64,000 nt of DNA from Paraburkholderia sp. BL10I2N1 (GCF_004361815.1 NZ_SNWA01000001.1:3782001-3846000); one strand, 5' to 3'. Shown: positions 9,050 to 17,481, counted from the stretch's first letter. The notes: a model not told the origin generated them from the sequence alone. A program made the numbers and translations.

Positions 9050-10296
9050 GTAGTTCGTTCCATCAATACAGTTACTAAATAAGCGATAATAGCCTCGTTT
9101 CGTTCGCAACTCTTGACGGAGGTGACGATGGCGAGGAAGTCCAAACGTGCGGCGCTGGTGCTTACACCGGAGCAGACGACGACGCTCAAGGAACTTGCTG
9201 GATCGAGGACAGCGCCCGCGCGCGAAGTCGAACGGGCGAAGGTGCTGTTGGGCTACGCCGCGGGCACTTCGATCACGGAGCTGCAACGCCAGCTCGGGTT
9301 CAGTCGTCCGATGATCTATCGCAGCGTTGACAAGGCGCTGGCAGCAGGTGTGCAAGCGGGTTTGAAAGACAGGTACCACCGGCCGCATGAACCCGAGATC
9401 AGCGATGAAGCCAAAGCCTGGGTGGTGAGCATCGCGTGCACCAAGCCCAAGGATCAGGGCCTGGCGGCCGAGTTGTGGAGCATCTCCGCACTGGCGCGGT
9501 TTGTATCTGAAGGAGCCGAGGCCGCTGGATTCGCTCGCCTGGCCAACGCTGGCAAGAGCACCGTGTGGCGCATCCTCAACGAGAACGAGATCAAGCCCCA
9601 CAAGATTCGCTACTACCTGGAAAAACGGGACCCGGAGTTTGACCGCAAGATGCAGGAAGTCCTGATGGTCTACCGGGATGTCTCGATCTACCGGGAGGGC
9701 GCCGTTCATGATGCGCGACCCAACCCCATCTATACCGTCAGCGTCGACGAGAAGCCGGGTATTCAGGCGATCGGATTGACCGCGCCGGATCTGCCCCCGG
9801 TACCGGGCAAGGCATCAACCGTCGGGCGCGACTACGAGTATGTGCGTCGGGGCACGGTATCGATTCTCGCCGGAATCGACTTGCACTCGGGTCACATCTT
9901 CGCCAACGTCGAGGACCGCCACCGCAGTGTGGAGTTCATCGCGCTGCTCAAGCGCCTGGACGAGTACTATCCGAGCGAGGCCATCATCCGCGTGGTGCTG
10001 GACAACCATTCGGCCCACATCTCCAGGCAGACCATGGCCTATCTCGCCTCGCGCCCCGGGCGCTTCGAGTACGTTCACACACCCAAGCATGGCTCCTGGC
10101 TTAATCTGGTCGAATGCACCTTCTCCAAAATGGCCCGCACTTTCCTTCGCCACATCCGGGTCAAATCGATCGATGAACTGAAGGAGCGCATTCTGAGGGG
10201 CATCGAGGAATTCAATGCCTCACCGGTTGTCTTCCGCTGGAAAAAGGTCGACCTCGGCGTGGCTTAATATCTAACGACTTTGATGCAACGATCTAC
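9050..10296 (+). mobile_element. IS630-family insertion sequence
   Basis: A complete element of about 1.25 kb. Its ends are imperfect inverted repeats, GTAGTTCGTTCCATCAA on the left and, read inward from the right, GTAGATCGTTGCATCAA (15 of 17 match). Each end is flanked by TA (9048-9049 and 10297-10298), the target duplication made by IS630/Tc1-type elements. One intact transposase gene fills it, so it may be active. Confidence 0.9.
9128..10267 (+). CDS. IS630-family transposase
   Basis: A 379-residue transposase that cuts and pastes its element at TA sites. An N-terminal helix-turn-helix region (about residues 15-75, including SITELQRQLGFSRPMIYR) is followed by a linker and the DDE nuclease. 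The three acidic residues sit in VSVDEKPGIQ, VVLDNHSAH and WLNLVECTFSKM. The ATG at 9128 has a strong GGAGGTG in front of it; a TTG five codons upstream lies before that site and is unlikely to be used. No frameshift or internal stop is seen, so the enzyme is probably intact. Confidence 0.93.
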   Translation: MARKSKRAALVLTPEQTTTLKELAGSRTAPAREVERAKVLLGYAAGTSITELQRQLGFSRPMIYRSVDKALAAGVQAGLKDRYHRPHEPEISDEAKAWVVSIACTKPKDQGLAAELWSISALARFVSEGAEAAGFARLANAGKSTVWRILNENEIKPHKIRYYLEKRDPEFDRKMQEVLMVYRDVSIYREGAVHDARPNPIYTVSVDEKPGIQAIGLTAPDLPPVPGKASTVGRDYEYVRRGTVSILAGIDLHSGHIFANVEDRHRSVEFIALLKRLDEYYPSEAIIRVVLDNHSAHISRQTMAYLASRPGRFEYVHTPKHGSWLNLVECTFSKMARTFLRHIRVKSIDELKERILRGIEEFNASPVVFRWKKVDLGVA

Positions 10297-10476
10297 TAGT
10301 AGCTATAGACTCGATACTATCGGACGGTCACGAACGGTGACTGCCTTCTAAAACAACTCGATCCCGGGGCAGTCGCATGAGCTATGAATCGCAAATCCAT
10401 CCACCTTCGCGGCGCGTCCCGCCATCCTTTACGTCATTGCACCGTCGCTTCTGCCTTTGCAGTGTTCAGGGTAAGG

Positions 10477-10561
10477 CTACACAAACTTCACCATATCCTC
10501 GATGACCTTCTTGGCGTCACCAGAGGTGGCCTCGTTCGTTCGGACAGGATCAGCGAGTTTT
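10477..10561 (-). pseudogene. 3' remnant of a gene cut by the IS3 element
   Basis: Read on the minus strand out of the IS3 left end, 27 codons encode KLADPVRTNEATSGDAKKV, then IEDMVKFV and a stop. The composition is protein-like and unlike the surrounding non-coding DNA. I do not recognise the family. It is probably the C-terminus of a gene whose 5' part was lost when the insertion sequence arrived, because no continuation is recognisable beyond the other IS end. Confidence 0.45.
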
Positions 10562-10582
10562 TAAGTGGAATTGCTGAGGCAA

Positions 10583-11413
10583 TCAAGCTGCCGATTTTAT
10601 CGCTGGCAGCGTGGCGAAGTATGCTTCATCCGGTGTCTGATCGGCCAGCCTGGAATGAGGCCGGTTCTGGTTATACCAGTTCAGGTAATTGCCGATTGAG
10701 CGGCGGGCGTGGCTGACCGAGTCGTAGGCTTTCAGATAGACCTCTTCATATTTGACGCTTCGCCACACCCGTTCGACGAACACGTTGTCACGCCAGGCGC
10801 CCTTTCCATCCATGGACAGAAGAACGTTCCGGCTGAGCACCGCGTCGGTGAATTCGGTTGCGGTGAACTGGCTGCCTTGATCCGTGTTGACGATCTCAGG
10901 CAGGCCGTATTTCGCAAACACTTCCTCCAGCGCCTCGACGGCATGGCAGCTCTCCAGCGTGATCGCCACCCGGTGTGCTAGCACCCGACGGCTCGCCCAG
11001 TCCACTACGGCCGTCAGATATACGAAGCCGCGCGCCATCGGGATATAGCTCGTATCGAGCGCCCAGACCTGATTGGCCCGGTCGATCTTGCGGTGGCGCA
11101 GCAGGTACGGCCAGATCCTGTGGGCTGCATGCTTGCGGCTCGTGTTTGGCTTGCGATACAACGCCTCGACGCCCATGCGCTTCATCAAGGTGCTGACGTG
11201 TCTGCGCCCGACCTTGATGCCTTCGCGACGCAGCAGCCTTGCCAGCATTCGTGCCCCTGCAAATGGATGCTCGAGATGAAGCTCGTCAATCCGGCGCATC
11301 AATTTCAGATCCGCTTCGCTGACCCCACGCGATTGGTAATAGGCACTCGAGCGGCTGATGCCTACCAGCCGGGCCTGCTGTGTCACCGGTAGAGCGTGAT
11401 CACGATCGATCAT
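10583..11413 (-). CDS. IS3-family transposase OrfB (integrase catalytic domain)
   Basis: A 276-residue protein with an N-terminal HTH_21 segment (RIDELHLEHPFAGARMLARL) and a retroviral-integrase-type core. The catalytic triad is visible: Asp in ALDTSYIPM, Asp in VNTDQGSQF and Glu in DNVFVERVW, in DD(35)E spacing. The C-terminal NWYNQNRPHSRL and TPDEAYF are typical of IS3. Its ATG overlaps the stop of orfA by four bases (ATGA). In this family the active transposase is usually an OrfAB fusion made by -1 frameshifting; here coupled reinitiation is an alternative. The gene appears complete. Confidence 0.93.
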   Translation of the reverse strand: MIDRDHALPVTQQARLVGISRSSAYYQSRGVSEADLKLMRRIDELHLEHPFAGARMLARLLRREGIKVGRRHVSTLMKRMGVEALYRKPNTSRKHAAHRIWPYLLRHRKIDRANQVWALDTSYIPMARGFVYLTAVVDWASRRVLAHRVAITLESCHAVEALEEVFAKYGLPEIVNTDQGSQFTATEFTDAVLSRNVLLSMDGKGAWRDNVFVERVWRSVKYEEVYLKAYDSVSHARRSIGNYLNWYNQNRPHSRLADQTPDEAYFATLPAIKSAA

Positions 11414-11718
11414 CGCTTTACGCCCAGCAGTCCCGCCTTGCTGAGCGCGCTTTCTAAAAAATCATTCTCCAACGTCAATTGCCCGATCTTCGCGTGCAGC
11501 ACCTTCACGTCGACTGGCGGCGCCGACGGCGCCGCGCCGCCCACTTCGAACACATCGGTAACCCGCTCCTGCAGTTGCTTCTTCCAGTCCGTGATCTGGT
11601 TCGGATGGACATCAAATTGCTGGGCCAGTTCTGCCAGCGTCTTGTCGCCCTTGAGCGCCGCCAGGGCCACCTTTGCCTTGAACGCCGGTGAGTGGGTCCG
11701 TCGGTTTCGTTTCGTCAT
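11410..11718 (-). CDS. IS3-family transposase OrfA (HTH protein)
   Basis: A 102-residue helix-turn-helix protein of the IS3 orfA type. The N-terminus, NRRTHSPAFKAKVALAAL then LAELAQQFDVHPNQITDWKK, is the DNA-binding part that recognises the element ends. The C-terminal half (VLHAKIGQLTLENDFLESAL) is a leucine-zipper-like coil for multimerisation with OrfB. The start lies about 58 bases inside the right inverted repeat. It is followed directly by orfB with an ATGA overlap. Confidence 0.92.
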   Translation of the reverse strand: MTKRNRRTHSPAFKAKVALAALKGDKTLAELAQQFDVHPNQITDWKKQLQERVTDVFEVGGAAPSAPPVDVKVLHAKIGQLTLENDFLESALSKAGLLGVKR

Positions 11719-11870
11719 CTTCTGGTTCCTTGTTGCCGGCCATTATGGCCGACTCACCCCCCAGCTTTTCCACTCAACGAACTGTCTGAATTCTCGAAGC
11801 CACTTCTATGATGCACCCAGCCTCCCGCCTCCTCTGCCCGGCAACGTGGGGGCGCTGCAAACCGCCGCCT

Positions 11871-12212
11871 TTAGCAGGCTCGAAGCACGTTGATGATACG
11901 GCTCGCGAGCAACGGTTTCGTATTGCGTCCATATTCAGCCATATGCGCAGAGGTCGCATGCACCTTCAATGCTTCGGGGCTTTCCCAGCGTTCGATTACC
12001 GCAAACGTGTCATTGCCGAGCGGTGTCGGAATCGTCCCGAAGTCCGATACGTCGACAACCGCCTCGTAGCTGATTCATCCCTTCTCCGCCAGCACTGCTG
12101 GGCGGTTCTTCCTGAACAGTGCCAGCATGGCGTCGCGTTGACCGGGCGCTTCGCGCAAGCCGAGCGACACGTTCCATGCAGCGCTATCGGCACGTTGTTC
12201 ATCCGGAATCAC
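11871..12212 (-). pseudogene. Antibiotic-biosynthesis-monooxygenase (ABM) gene with an in-frame TGA
   Basis: Read from a GTG at 12212, a 114-codon frame encodes an ABM-fold protein: WNVSLGLREAPGQRDAMLAL, then RPAVLAEKG, a TGA, ISYEAVVDVSDFGT, then NDTFAVIERWESPEALKVHA and a C-terminus ending IINVLRAC. ABM proteins are small dimeric quinol-type monooxygenases or dehydratases. The TGA at 12075-12077 falls where relatives commonly have Cys or a similar residue between Gly and the YE motif. The reading frame on both sides is intact, so this is a single recent lesion or a sequencing error. It lies next to the IS3 element and is divergent from the LuxR-type gene. Confidence 0.75.
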
Positions 12213-12288
12213 CCGTTTTGACCGCCCGATCGCCGGGTGCTATGCTGAAAAATCCTTGAATTCATGGGCTTCTGGCGAAAATTCGATC

Positions 12289-13107
12289 ATGCGGTATTGG
12301 CGTCTGGACCGCCCCGGACTCACGGGGCAACTCGATCTCTCACGCGTGACGGGCCTCGTCGCGTCGATCGGGCACACCGACGTCAATGCGCTCGCGGCCG
12401 AGATACTGAAGACGCTGGAAACGGTGGCCTCGATTTCACAGTGCACCGTATTCGCATACGAGTTCGGAAATCGTCCGCGAACCGTGTCGGTCGCGGATCA
12501 TCGCGGCGGGCGCTTTTTGCGCGATGTCGCAGACACGTATGCGCGTCTCTTCTACACGCTCGACGGCAACCAGAAGATTGTCTCTGAAAGCCGTCCCACA
12601 GCACACGGCTCAGCGCTCGTCCTGCATCAGCAGACGAGTGAGGATATTCACCACGAGGGATATCGTCTCGCGTGCTATTCGCAGCCGAACGTTTCGGACC
12701 GCCTCTCCTTGCTCGTGCAACCGGCCGACAGTATCTGGCTGTCGATCAATCTTTACCGCGACAGCAGCGCAGGCAGTTTCCAGCCCGCTGAAATCGGCTT
12801 GATTGAAGCGCTCGCGCCGCTGATCAGTCACGCAGCCAGGCACCACTACGCGCTTTCAGGCCGGAATCAGCCTGGCATCCCACAGATGATGCTCGCCACG
12901 CTACGTGGTCTCTGTCCCGCGCTATCCAAGCGCGAACTGGACGTTTTGCGTGGCGTCCTCGAAGGATGTACGGCCGCAGAAATCGCCGATACGATGGGCA
13001 TCAGGCCTTCCAGTGTCGTCACCTACCAGAAGCGCGCCTATCAACGCCTCGGTATCTCCAGTCAACGCCAGCTATTCGCGCTTTGCCTCTCCCCGGGCAA
13101 CGCATAA
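12289..13107 (+). CDS. LuxR-family transcriptional regulator
   Basis: A 272-residue regulator with a C-terminal LuxR/GerE helix-turn-helix (about residues 208-265): LSKRELDVLRGVLEG, then AEIADTMGIRPSSVVTYQKR. The N-terminal ~200 residues have no clear named sensor domain; GAF-like or autoinducer-type folds are possible. No receiver domain is visible, so it is unlikely to be a response regulator. It lies 204 bases before, and reads into, the permease and flavin-hydroxylase genes, making it the likely local activator, possibly sensing their substrate. An in-frame TTG at 12256 is an alternative start; I prefer the ATG at 12289. Confidence 0.8.
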   Translation: MRYWRLDRPGLTGQLDLSRVTGLVASIGHTDVNALAAEILKTLETVASISQCTVFAYEFGNRPRTVSVADHRGGRFLRDVADTYARLFYTLDGNQKIVSESRPTAHGSALVLHQQTSEDIHHEGYRLACYSQPNVSDRLSLLVQPADSIWLSINLYRDSSAGSFQPAEIGLIEALAPLISHAARHHYALSGRNQPGIPQMMLATLRGLCPALSKRELDVLRGVLEGCTAAEIADTMGIRPSSVVTYQKRAYQRLGISSQRQLFALCLSPGNA

Positions 13108-13311
13108 GCATTCTTCCGACGAAACCATTCCGCTTTTCAATGCACTCCCCCGCGAGCGTCGCGCCTCCTCTGTACCCAAATTGAGGACAGCGCCCCGTGT
13201 TCGTCGCTCCATACTGCGCGCAATGCCCTGGCCCGTTGCTGACGGGAGCATGCAGTCGTACCGCGCCTGTCGCGCCGTGGGCACAAAAAACCAATTCTGG
13301 AGACAAACCGA

Positions 13312-14670
13312 ATGGACCCAACACTCCGGGCCGCATCAGGCCCCATCGATGGCACGCTGCCGTCGGCCAGCGCCCTGTCGATGCAGCACGAACCCGTCGT
13401 CAGCAAGGTCTCGAAGCGCCTGCTGTGGTTCCTCTTTCTGCTGTTCTTCTTCTCGTTTCTCGACCGGATCAACATCGGTTTCGCCGGCCTGACGATGATG
13501 AAAGACCTGGGGCTGAGCGGCACCCAGTTCGGCTTCGCGACGACGCTCTTCTACCTCGCCTATATCGCCTTCGGCATCCCGGGGAACATCGTCCTTGCCC
13601 GCATCGGCGCACGAAAATGGATCGGCAGCATCATGATTGCCTGGGGTCTCGCCTCCACCGCAACGATGTTCGCGACGAGTCCCGGCACGCTGTATTTTCT
13701 TCGCGTTCTCGTCGGCATCACCGAAGCGGGCTTCCTGCCCGGCATGCTGCTGTATCTGACATTGTGGTTTCCCGCGGCTTACCGCGCACGCGCCAATGCG
13801 CTGTTCATGATCGCGATGCCCGTCACGGCGGCGATCGGCTCGGCGCTTTCCGGCTTCGTGCTCGGACTGGATGGCACGCTTGGCCTCAAAGGCTGGCAAT
13901 GGCTGTTTCTGCTCGAAGGATTTCCGTCCGCGCTGCTGGGCTTGATCGTCTACTTCTATCTCGACGATTCGCCGCAGAAAGCATCGTGGCTGACGGCCAC
14001 AGACAAGGATGTGCTGGCGCGCACGCTCGCCGCCGAACACCGTACCGGTCCGGCGCCACAGGCGAACGAAACAGGCAAAAATCTCATGGCCGAACTGGCG
14101 TCGCCGACGGTGCTCAAGTTCGCGCTCGCCTACTTTTGCCTCGTCAACACGCTCGCCATGGTCGCGGTCTGGACGCCGTTGATCGTCAAGAGCTTCAGCG
14201 CCGGCGCAAGCAACCGCACGGTCGGCCTGCTCGCGGCGATCCCGCAAATCTGGACGATCGTTGCAATGATCTGGTGGGGCCGCCGTTCCGATCGCCGGCA
14301 GGAACGCAAATACCACCTGCTGTTGCCTCTGTTGTTCGCGGCCGCGGGCTGGTTGTGCACGGCATGGTCCACCCATCCGGTCGCGCAGATGCTCGGTGTA
14401 TGTCTGGCGTCGGCGGGGTCGTACACGGCCATGTCCATCTTCTGGACCACACCCGATCACGCCCTCAGCTTCCGGGCGAGGGCTGTCGGCATCGCGGTGA
14501 TCAATGCGGTGGGCAATATCAGCTCGGCGCTGAACCCTGTGGTCGTCGGATGGTTAAAGGATGTTACGCATAGTTTTTCGGCAGGCCTGCTGTATTCGGC
14601 GGCGTTGCTCGTGACCGGTGCGCTTGTTGTCGCTGTATTGCCGATCCAGTCGACGCGCAAGCCCGTTTAA
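13312..14670 (+). CDS. MFS transporter, anion:cation symporter (ACS) type
   Basis: A 452-residue major-facilitator permease with twelve predicted membrane helices. The first-helix region LDRINIGFAGLTMMKDLGLS and the loop ARIGARKWIGS are the marks of the ACS subfamily, which imports organic anions such as tartrate, phthalate, 4-hydroxyphenylacetate or hydroxyphenylpropionates. A cytoplasmic loop of about 50 residues (SPQKASWLTATDKDVLARTL onwards) splits the halves. TGGAGA precedes the ATG. It is ten bases from the flavin hydroxylase gene, so the two are almost certainly co-transcribed and it probably brings in that enzyme's substrate. Confidence 0.88.
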   Translation: MDPTLRAASGPIDGTLPSASALSMQHEPVVSKVSKRLLWFLFLLFFFSFLDRINIGFAGLTMMKDLGLSGTQFGFATTLFYLAYIAFGIPGNIVLARIGARKWIGSIMIAWGLASTATMFATSPGTLYFLRVLVGITEAGFLPGMLLYLTLWFPAAYRARANALFMIAMPVTAAIGSALSGFVLGLDGTLGLKGWQWLFLLEGFPSALLGLIVYFYLDDSPQKASWLTATDKDVLARTLAAEHRTGPAPQANETGKNLMAELASPTVLKFALAYFCLVNTLAMVAVWTPLIVKSFSAGASNRTVGLLAAIPQIWTIVAMIWWGRRSDRRQERKYHLLLPLLFAAAGWLCTAWSTHPVAQMLGVCLASAGSYTAMSIFWTTPDHALSFRARAVGIAVINAVGNISSALNPVVVGWLKDVTHSFSAGLLYSAALLVTGALVVAVLPIQSTRKPV

Positions 14671-14680
14671 GGAAGAGACG

Positions 14681-16381
14681 ATGAGCGTTGAATTCAAGCC
14701 CTATCCATTTTCGGCAAAGCATTACGCCGCGCGCATGCCTGAACTCGATAACGGAACCGATGCTAAACGTCGGGCCGTCACGATCGTCGGCGGGGGCCCG
14801 GTCGGACTCGCCGTTGCGCTCGGCCTTGCGAACCACGGCATCGCTTCCGTGCTGATCGAGGCCGACGACTCCGTCTGCTACGGCAGCCGCGCGATCTGCA
14901 TCTCGCGACGCAGCCTCGAGATCATCGAGCGCCTTGGCGCACTCGACGGATTTCTGAAAAAAGGCCTGCCGTGGACAGGCGGACGCAGTTTCTATCGCGA
15001 CGCCGAAGTGCTGCATTTCACCATGCCACAGGACCAGAACCAGAAGCTGCCGCCGATGGTGAACCTGGCCCAGTATCACATCGAGCAGTTTCTGCTGGAT
15101 GCGGCGGAAAAGAACGCCGACCTGATCGACATCCGCTGGCAGACACGCGTCACCGCTATCGACGCGGGCGCGGACGGCGCAACGCTCAGCCTTGCCACCC
15201 CCGAGGGCGACTACCGGCTGGAGTCCGATTGGGTGGTCGCATGTGACGGAGGCCGCAGCACGATCCGCGATGCGCTGGATTTGAAGCTGGAAGGCACGAG
15301 TTACGAAGGCCGCTATGTCATCGTCGACATCGAACTCGATAGTAACCGTCCTACCGAACGGCTCGCGTATTTCGATCCAGCGTCAAATCCAGGTTCGACT
15401 GTTCTGGTACACAAGCAGCCCGACAACGTCTGGCGCATCGACTACCAACTGCGCGACGGCGAAGACGCCGAACAGGCCGTCAAACCCGAAAACGTCATTC
15501 CCCGTGTGCAGAGCCTGCTCGACATGATGGGCGAGCACGGCGCGTGGGCGCCCATCTGGATCACCATCTACAAGGCTAACGCGCTGACCCTGAGGCACTA
15601 TCGCCACGGTCGGGTGCTATTCGCGGGAGATGCCGCTCACCTGGTACCGATCTTCGGCGTACGTGGCGCCAACTCCGGCATTGACGACGCCGACAACGTT
15701 GCCTGGAAACTGGCGTACGTCATCAGGCAATTCGCTTCGGAAGCGCTGCTTGACAGCTACTCGACCGAACGCGTGTTTGCAACGCACGAGAACCTCAGCT
15801 ATGGCACGAAGAGCACCGAGTTCATGGCGCCGCCGTCCTTCGCGTTCGACCTGATGCGCAAGGCGGTGCTGAGCCTGGCGGTCAATCATCCGCCGCTGCG
15901 CTCGCTGATCAACCCGCGCCAGACGTCCGCGATCACCTACAGCGCTTCGAGCCTGAACGTGGCTGACGCGACACCCGATGCGTTCGCTGCGGGTCCCGCG
16001 CCCGGCGCGATCCTGCCTGAATGCCCTGTCACGATCATGAGCAAGGGTCATGCGACTGAAGCGCATTTGACCGATGCGCTGCATCCCGGCTTCACCGCGT
16101 TCTATTTCAGCGACAACGGCACGATTCCTTCTTCGTTCGAGAATTTCTCCCCCGCAGTCAACGGCAAAGCACTGCCCTTCGCGCTGGTTCCCATCTCCGC
16201 ACGTCGGAATGACGAGGCGCGCAACGACTATGGCTGGGACCATACAGGTCAGCTTTTCACGCTATATGGCGCGAAGGTCGGCACTGTGTATCTGATCCGC
16301 CCGGACGGACACGTGCTTGCGCGATGGCAGTCAGCGACGGTCGCGCAGATTCGGGCGGCCATTGACCATGCACTCTCGTGA
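14681..16381 (+). CDS. FAD-dependent aromatic hydroxylase (class A flavoprotein monooxygenase)
   Basis: A 566-residue enzyme of the PHBH/MhpA type, which uses NAD(P)H and O2 to hydroxylate a phenolic substrate. The three FAD/NAD(P)H motifs are in order: VTIVGGGPVGLAVALGLANH (about residue 31), VVACDGGRSTIRDAL (about 186) and GRVLFAGDAAHLVPIFGVRG (about 309). The C-terminal ~150 residues form a thioredoxin-like domain common in the MhpA branch. GGAAGAGACG stands directly before the ATG. It lies 10 bases after the permease and 28 before the DUF2783 gene. The exact substrate cannot be read; hydroxyphenylpropionate-like compounds are a fair guess. Confidence 0.88.
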   Translation: MSVEFKPYPFSAKHYAARMPELDNGTDAKRRAVTIVGGGPVGLAVALGLANHGIASVLIEADDSVCYGSRAICISRRSLEIIERLGALDGFLKKGLPWTGGRSFYRDAEVLHFTMPQDQNQKLPPMVNLAQYHIEQFLLDAAEKNADLIDIRWQTRVTAIDAGADGATLSLATPEGDYRLESDWVVACDGGRSTIRDALDLKLEGTSYEGRYVIVDIELDSNRPTERLAYFDPASNPGSTVLVHKQPDNVWRIDYQLRDGEDAEQAVKPENVIPRVQSLLDMMGEHGAWAPIWITIYKANALTLRHYRHGRVLFAGDAAHLVPIFGVRGANSGIDDADNVAWKLAYVIRQFASEALLDSYSTERVFATHENLSYGTKSTEFMAPPSFAFDLMRKAVLSLAVNHPPLRSLINPRQTSAITYSASSLNVADATPDAFAAGPAPGAILPECPVTIMSKGHATEAHLTDALHPGFTAFYFSDNGTIPSSFENFSPAVNGKALPFALVPISARRNDEARNDYGWDHTGQLFTLYGAKVGTVYLIRPDGHVLARWQSATVAQIRAAIDHALS

Positions 16382-16409
16382 ACGCATTCGCACGAAACAG
16401 GAGAAACCC

Positions 16410-16583
16410 ATGACTGACAGCGAACTTGACGCCGTCTATACGCAACTGTGCAAGACCATGACAGAACTCGGCGAAGCGCACGCGCCACTGTATCTCGCGC
16501 GCCTCGCCTTGCTCGCGATCGACAGGATCGGCGACGCAGGGGCGGCCATGCGTCTCATTGCCGACGCACGAGACCACGCGTAA
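16410..16583 (+). CDS. DUF2783 family small protein
   Basis: A 57-residue protein, MTDSELDAVYTQLCKTMTEL then HAPLYLARLALLAIDRIGDA, matching the short DUF2783 family. Members typically sit directly after flavin-dependent aromatic hydroxylases, as here, and are thought to be accessory; their biochemical role is not known. It has a good GGAGAAACCC before the ATG. All-helical, no membrane segment. Last gene of the cassette; the next gene converges. Confidence 0.82.
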   Translation: MTDSELDAVYTQLCKTMTELGEAHAPLYLARLALLAIDRIGDAGAAMRLIADARDHA

Positions 16584-16636
16584 TCTGCCCCGGCAGAACG
16601 AACCAGGCCCCACGAGGTATTTTTGTTGAATTTTGG

Positions 16637-17095
16637 CTACCACCGCATGTGTACGTTCCTCTGACCTCGGGACAAAGGTGTCCGCCTCTGGACATCGTTG
16701 TACGTCGCGGTGACCTGGTACGTACTGGCCGGCCCACTAATAAAGCAGCGTGGGCCGTCAGCCTTGAACGAGGCAACTTCCTCACCATTGAGCGTGAGCC
16801 TGACATCGACACCTGCCAGGTACTTGCCACGAGAACCCTGTGTGAATAGCAGCCCTCTGTCAAAATTTCCAGCCTGAGCGCGCATCGCCTGCTGTTCGTC
16901 CTGACCTACACCACCGCACAGGTAGGTGATCTGACCAACCGTGCGCGGTTCAAGATTTGCAGCCCCTGCAACTTGCCATGCCGTTGTTGCAATCGCGGCA
17001 ATCATCAGCGTGCAAAGACGGGAATGCCAGGCAATCGAGCCGCAGGCGGCGGTGAGTTTCCCGGTTCCGGTGCGTTCAAGATCGAGGAAGTGCAT
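16637..17095 (-). CDS. Exported carboxypeptidase-regulatory-like domain protein
   Basis: A 152-residue protein with a long N-region and signal peptide (cleavage near VAGAANLEP, about residue 45 or earlier) followed by a single beta-rich domain. The order TYLCGGVGQDEQQAMRAQAG, GKYLAGVDVRLTLNGEEV, GPRCFISGPASTYQVTATYN and a final VHMRW fits small periplasmic proteins of Burkholderia-group bacteria with an Ig/prealbumin-like fold. Two cysteines (YLCGG and PRCFI) are placed to form a disulphide. The start is set by a perfect AGGAGG five bases before the ATG. The function is unknown; it stands alone. Confidence 0.7.
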   Translation of the reverse strand: MHFLDLERTGTGKLTAACGSIAWHSRLCTLMIAAIATTAWQVAGAANLEPRTVGQITYLCGGVGQDEQQAMRAQAGNFDRGLLFTQGSRGKYLAGVDVRLTLNGEEVASFKADGPRCFISGPASTYQVTATYNDVQRRTPLSRGQRNVHMRW

Positions 17096-17199
17096 GAGTG
17101 TCCTCCTGGAGTCGGCCCCGGAATCAATATAGGTCAAAACCAGAGCAATGGACCTCGATTGCGAATTCCGTCAGGGGTTACATGCGGACATTGAAACAA

Positions 17200-17460
17200 T
17201 CAATCCGCGTGTTCACTTTCTGTAACGGGCTCATCAAACAACCGCACGAGTCTGTCAACGGCATGCAACTCCCAGTCTGGCGTCTGCCCCATCTCCTCAA
17301 AGACGTTGCCGGCACGATTGATCCAGCAGGTCGGAAGACCGAAATAGCGAGCCCCGGTTGCCTCCCTCACATTCGACGACCTCGAAGCTCGCGCAGTGCA
17401 TCAGACACCTCCGTGAACGGTTGCCGAAAGCGGCTGACTGGACGATTGTCGATCCGGGCT
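17200..17460 (-). pseudogene. Internally deleted haloacid-dehalogenase-type (HAD) gene
   Basis: Two HAD type II fragments lie end to end in different frames. The first, [18 protein letters not shown], matches the conserved middle segment that normally precedes the catalytic Ser/Thr region. The second, [20 protein letters not shown] then [18 protein letters not shown], is the conserved C-terminus (FWxNR motif). The residues usually between them, including the second and third catalytic motifs, are missing, and the junction shifts the frame. The N-terminal catalytic Asp region is also absent. It is clearly a relic. Confidence 0.6.
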
Positions 17461-17481
17461 ACCAGTCATAGCCCACAAACA

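Larger units (their letters stand above)
10561..11777 (-). mobile_element. IS3-family insertion sequence
   Basis: An element of about 1.2 kb bounded by imperfect inverted repeats: TAAGTGGAATTGCTGAGG at the left and, read inward from the right, TGAGTGGAAAAGCTGGGG (14 of 18 match). It holds the usual two reading frames orfA and orfB. I found no clean target duplication, so it may have recombined or lost one flank after insertion. Confidence 0.85.

Noticed and set aside
12075..12077. TGA in the ABM gene as a selenocysteine codon
   Set aside because: The bases just after it give only a 4-bp stem, no convincing SECIS, and no Sec machinery is in the window. The presence of selO is no support, since SelO here ends with ordinary cysteine codons.
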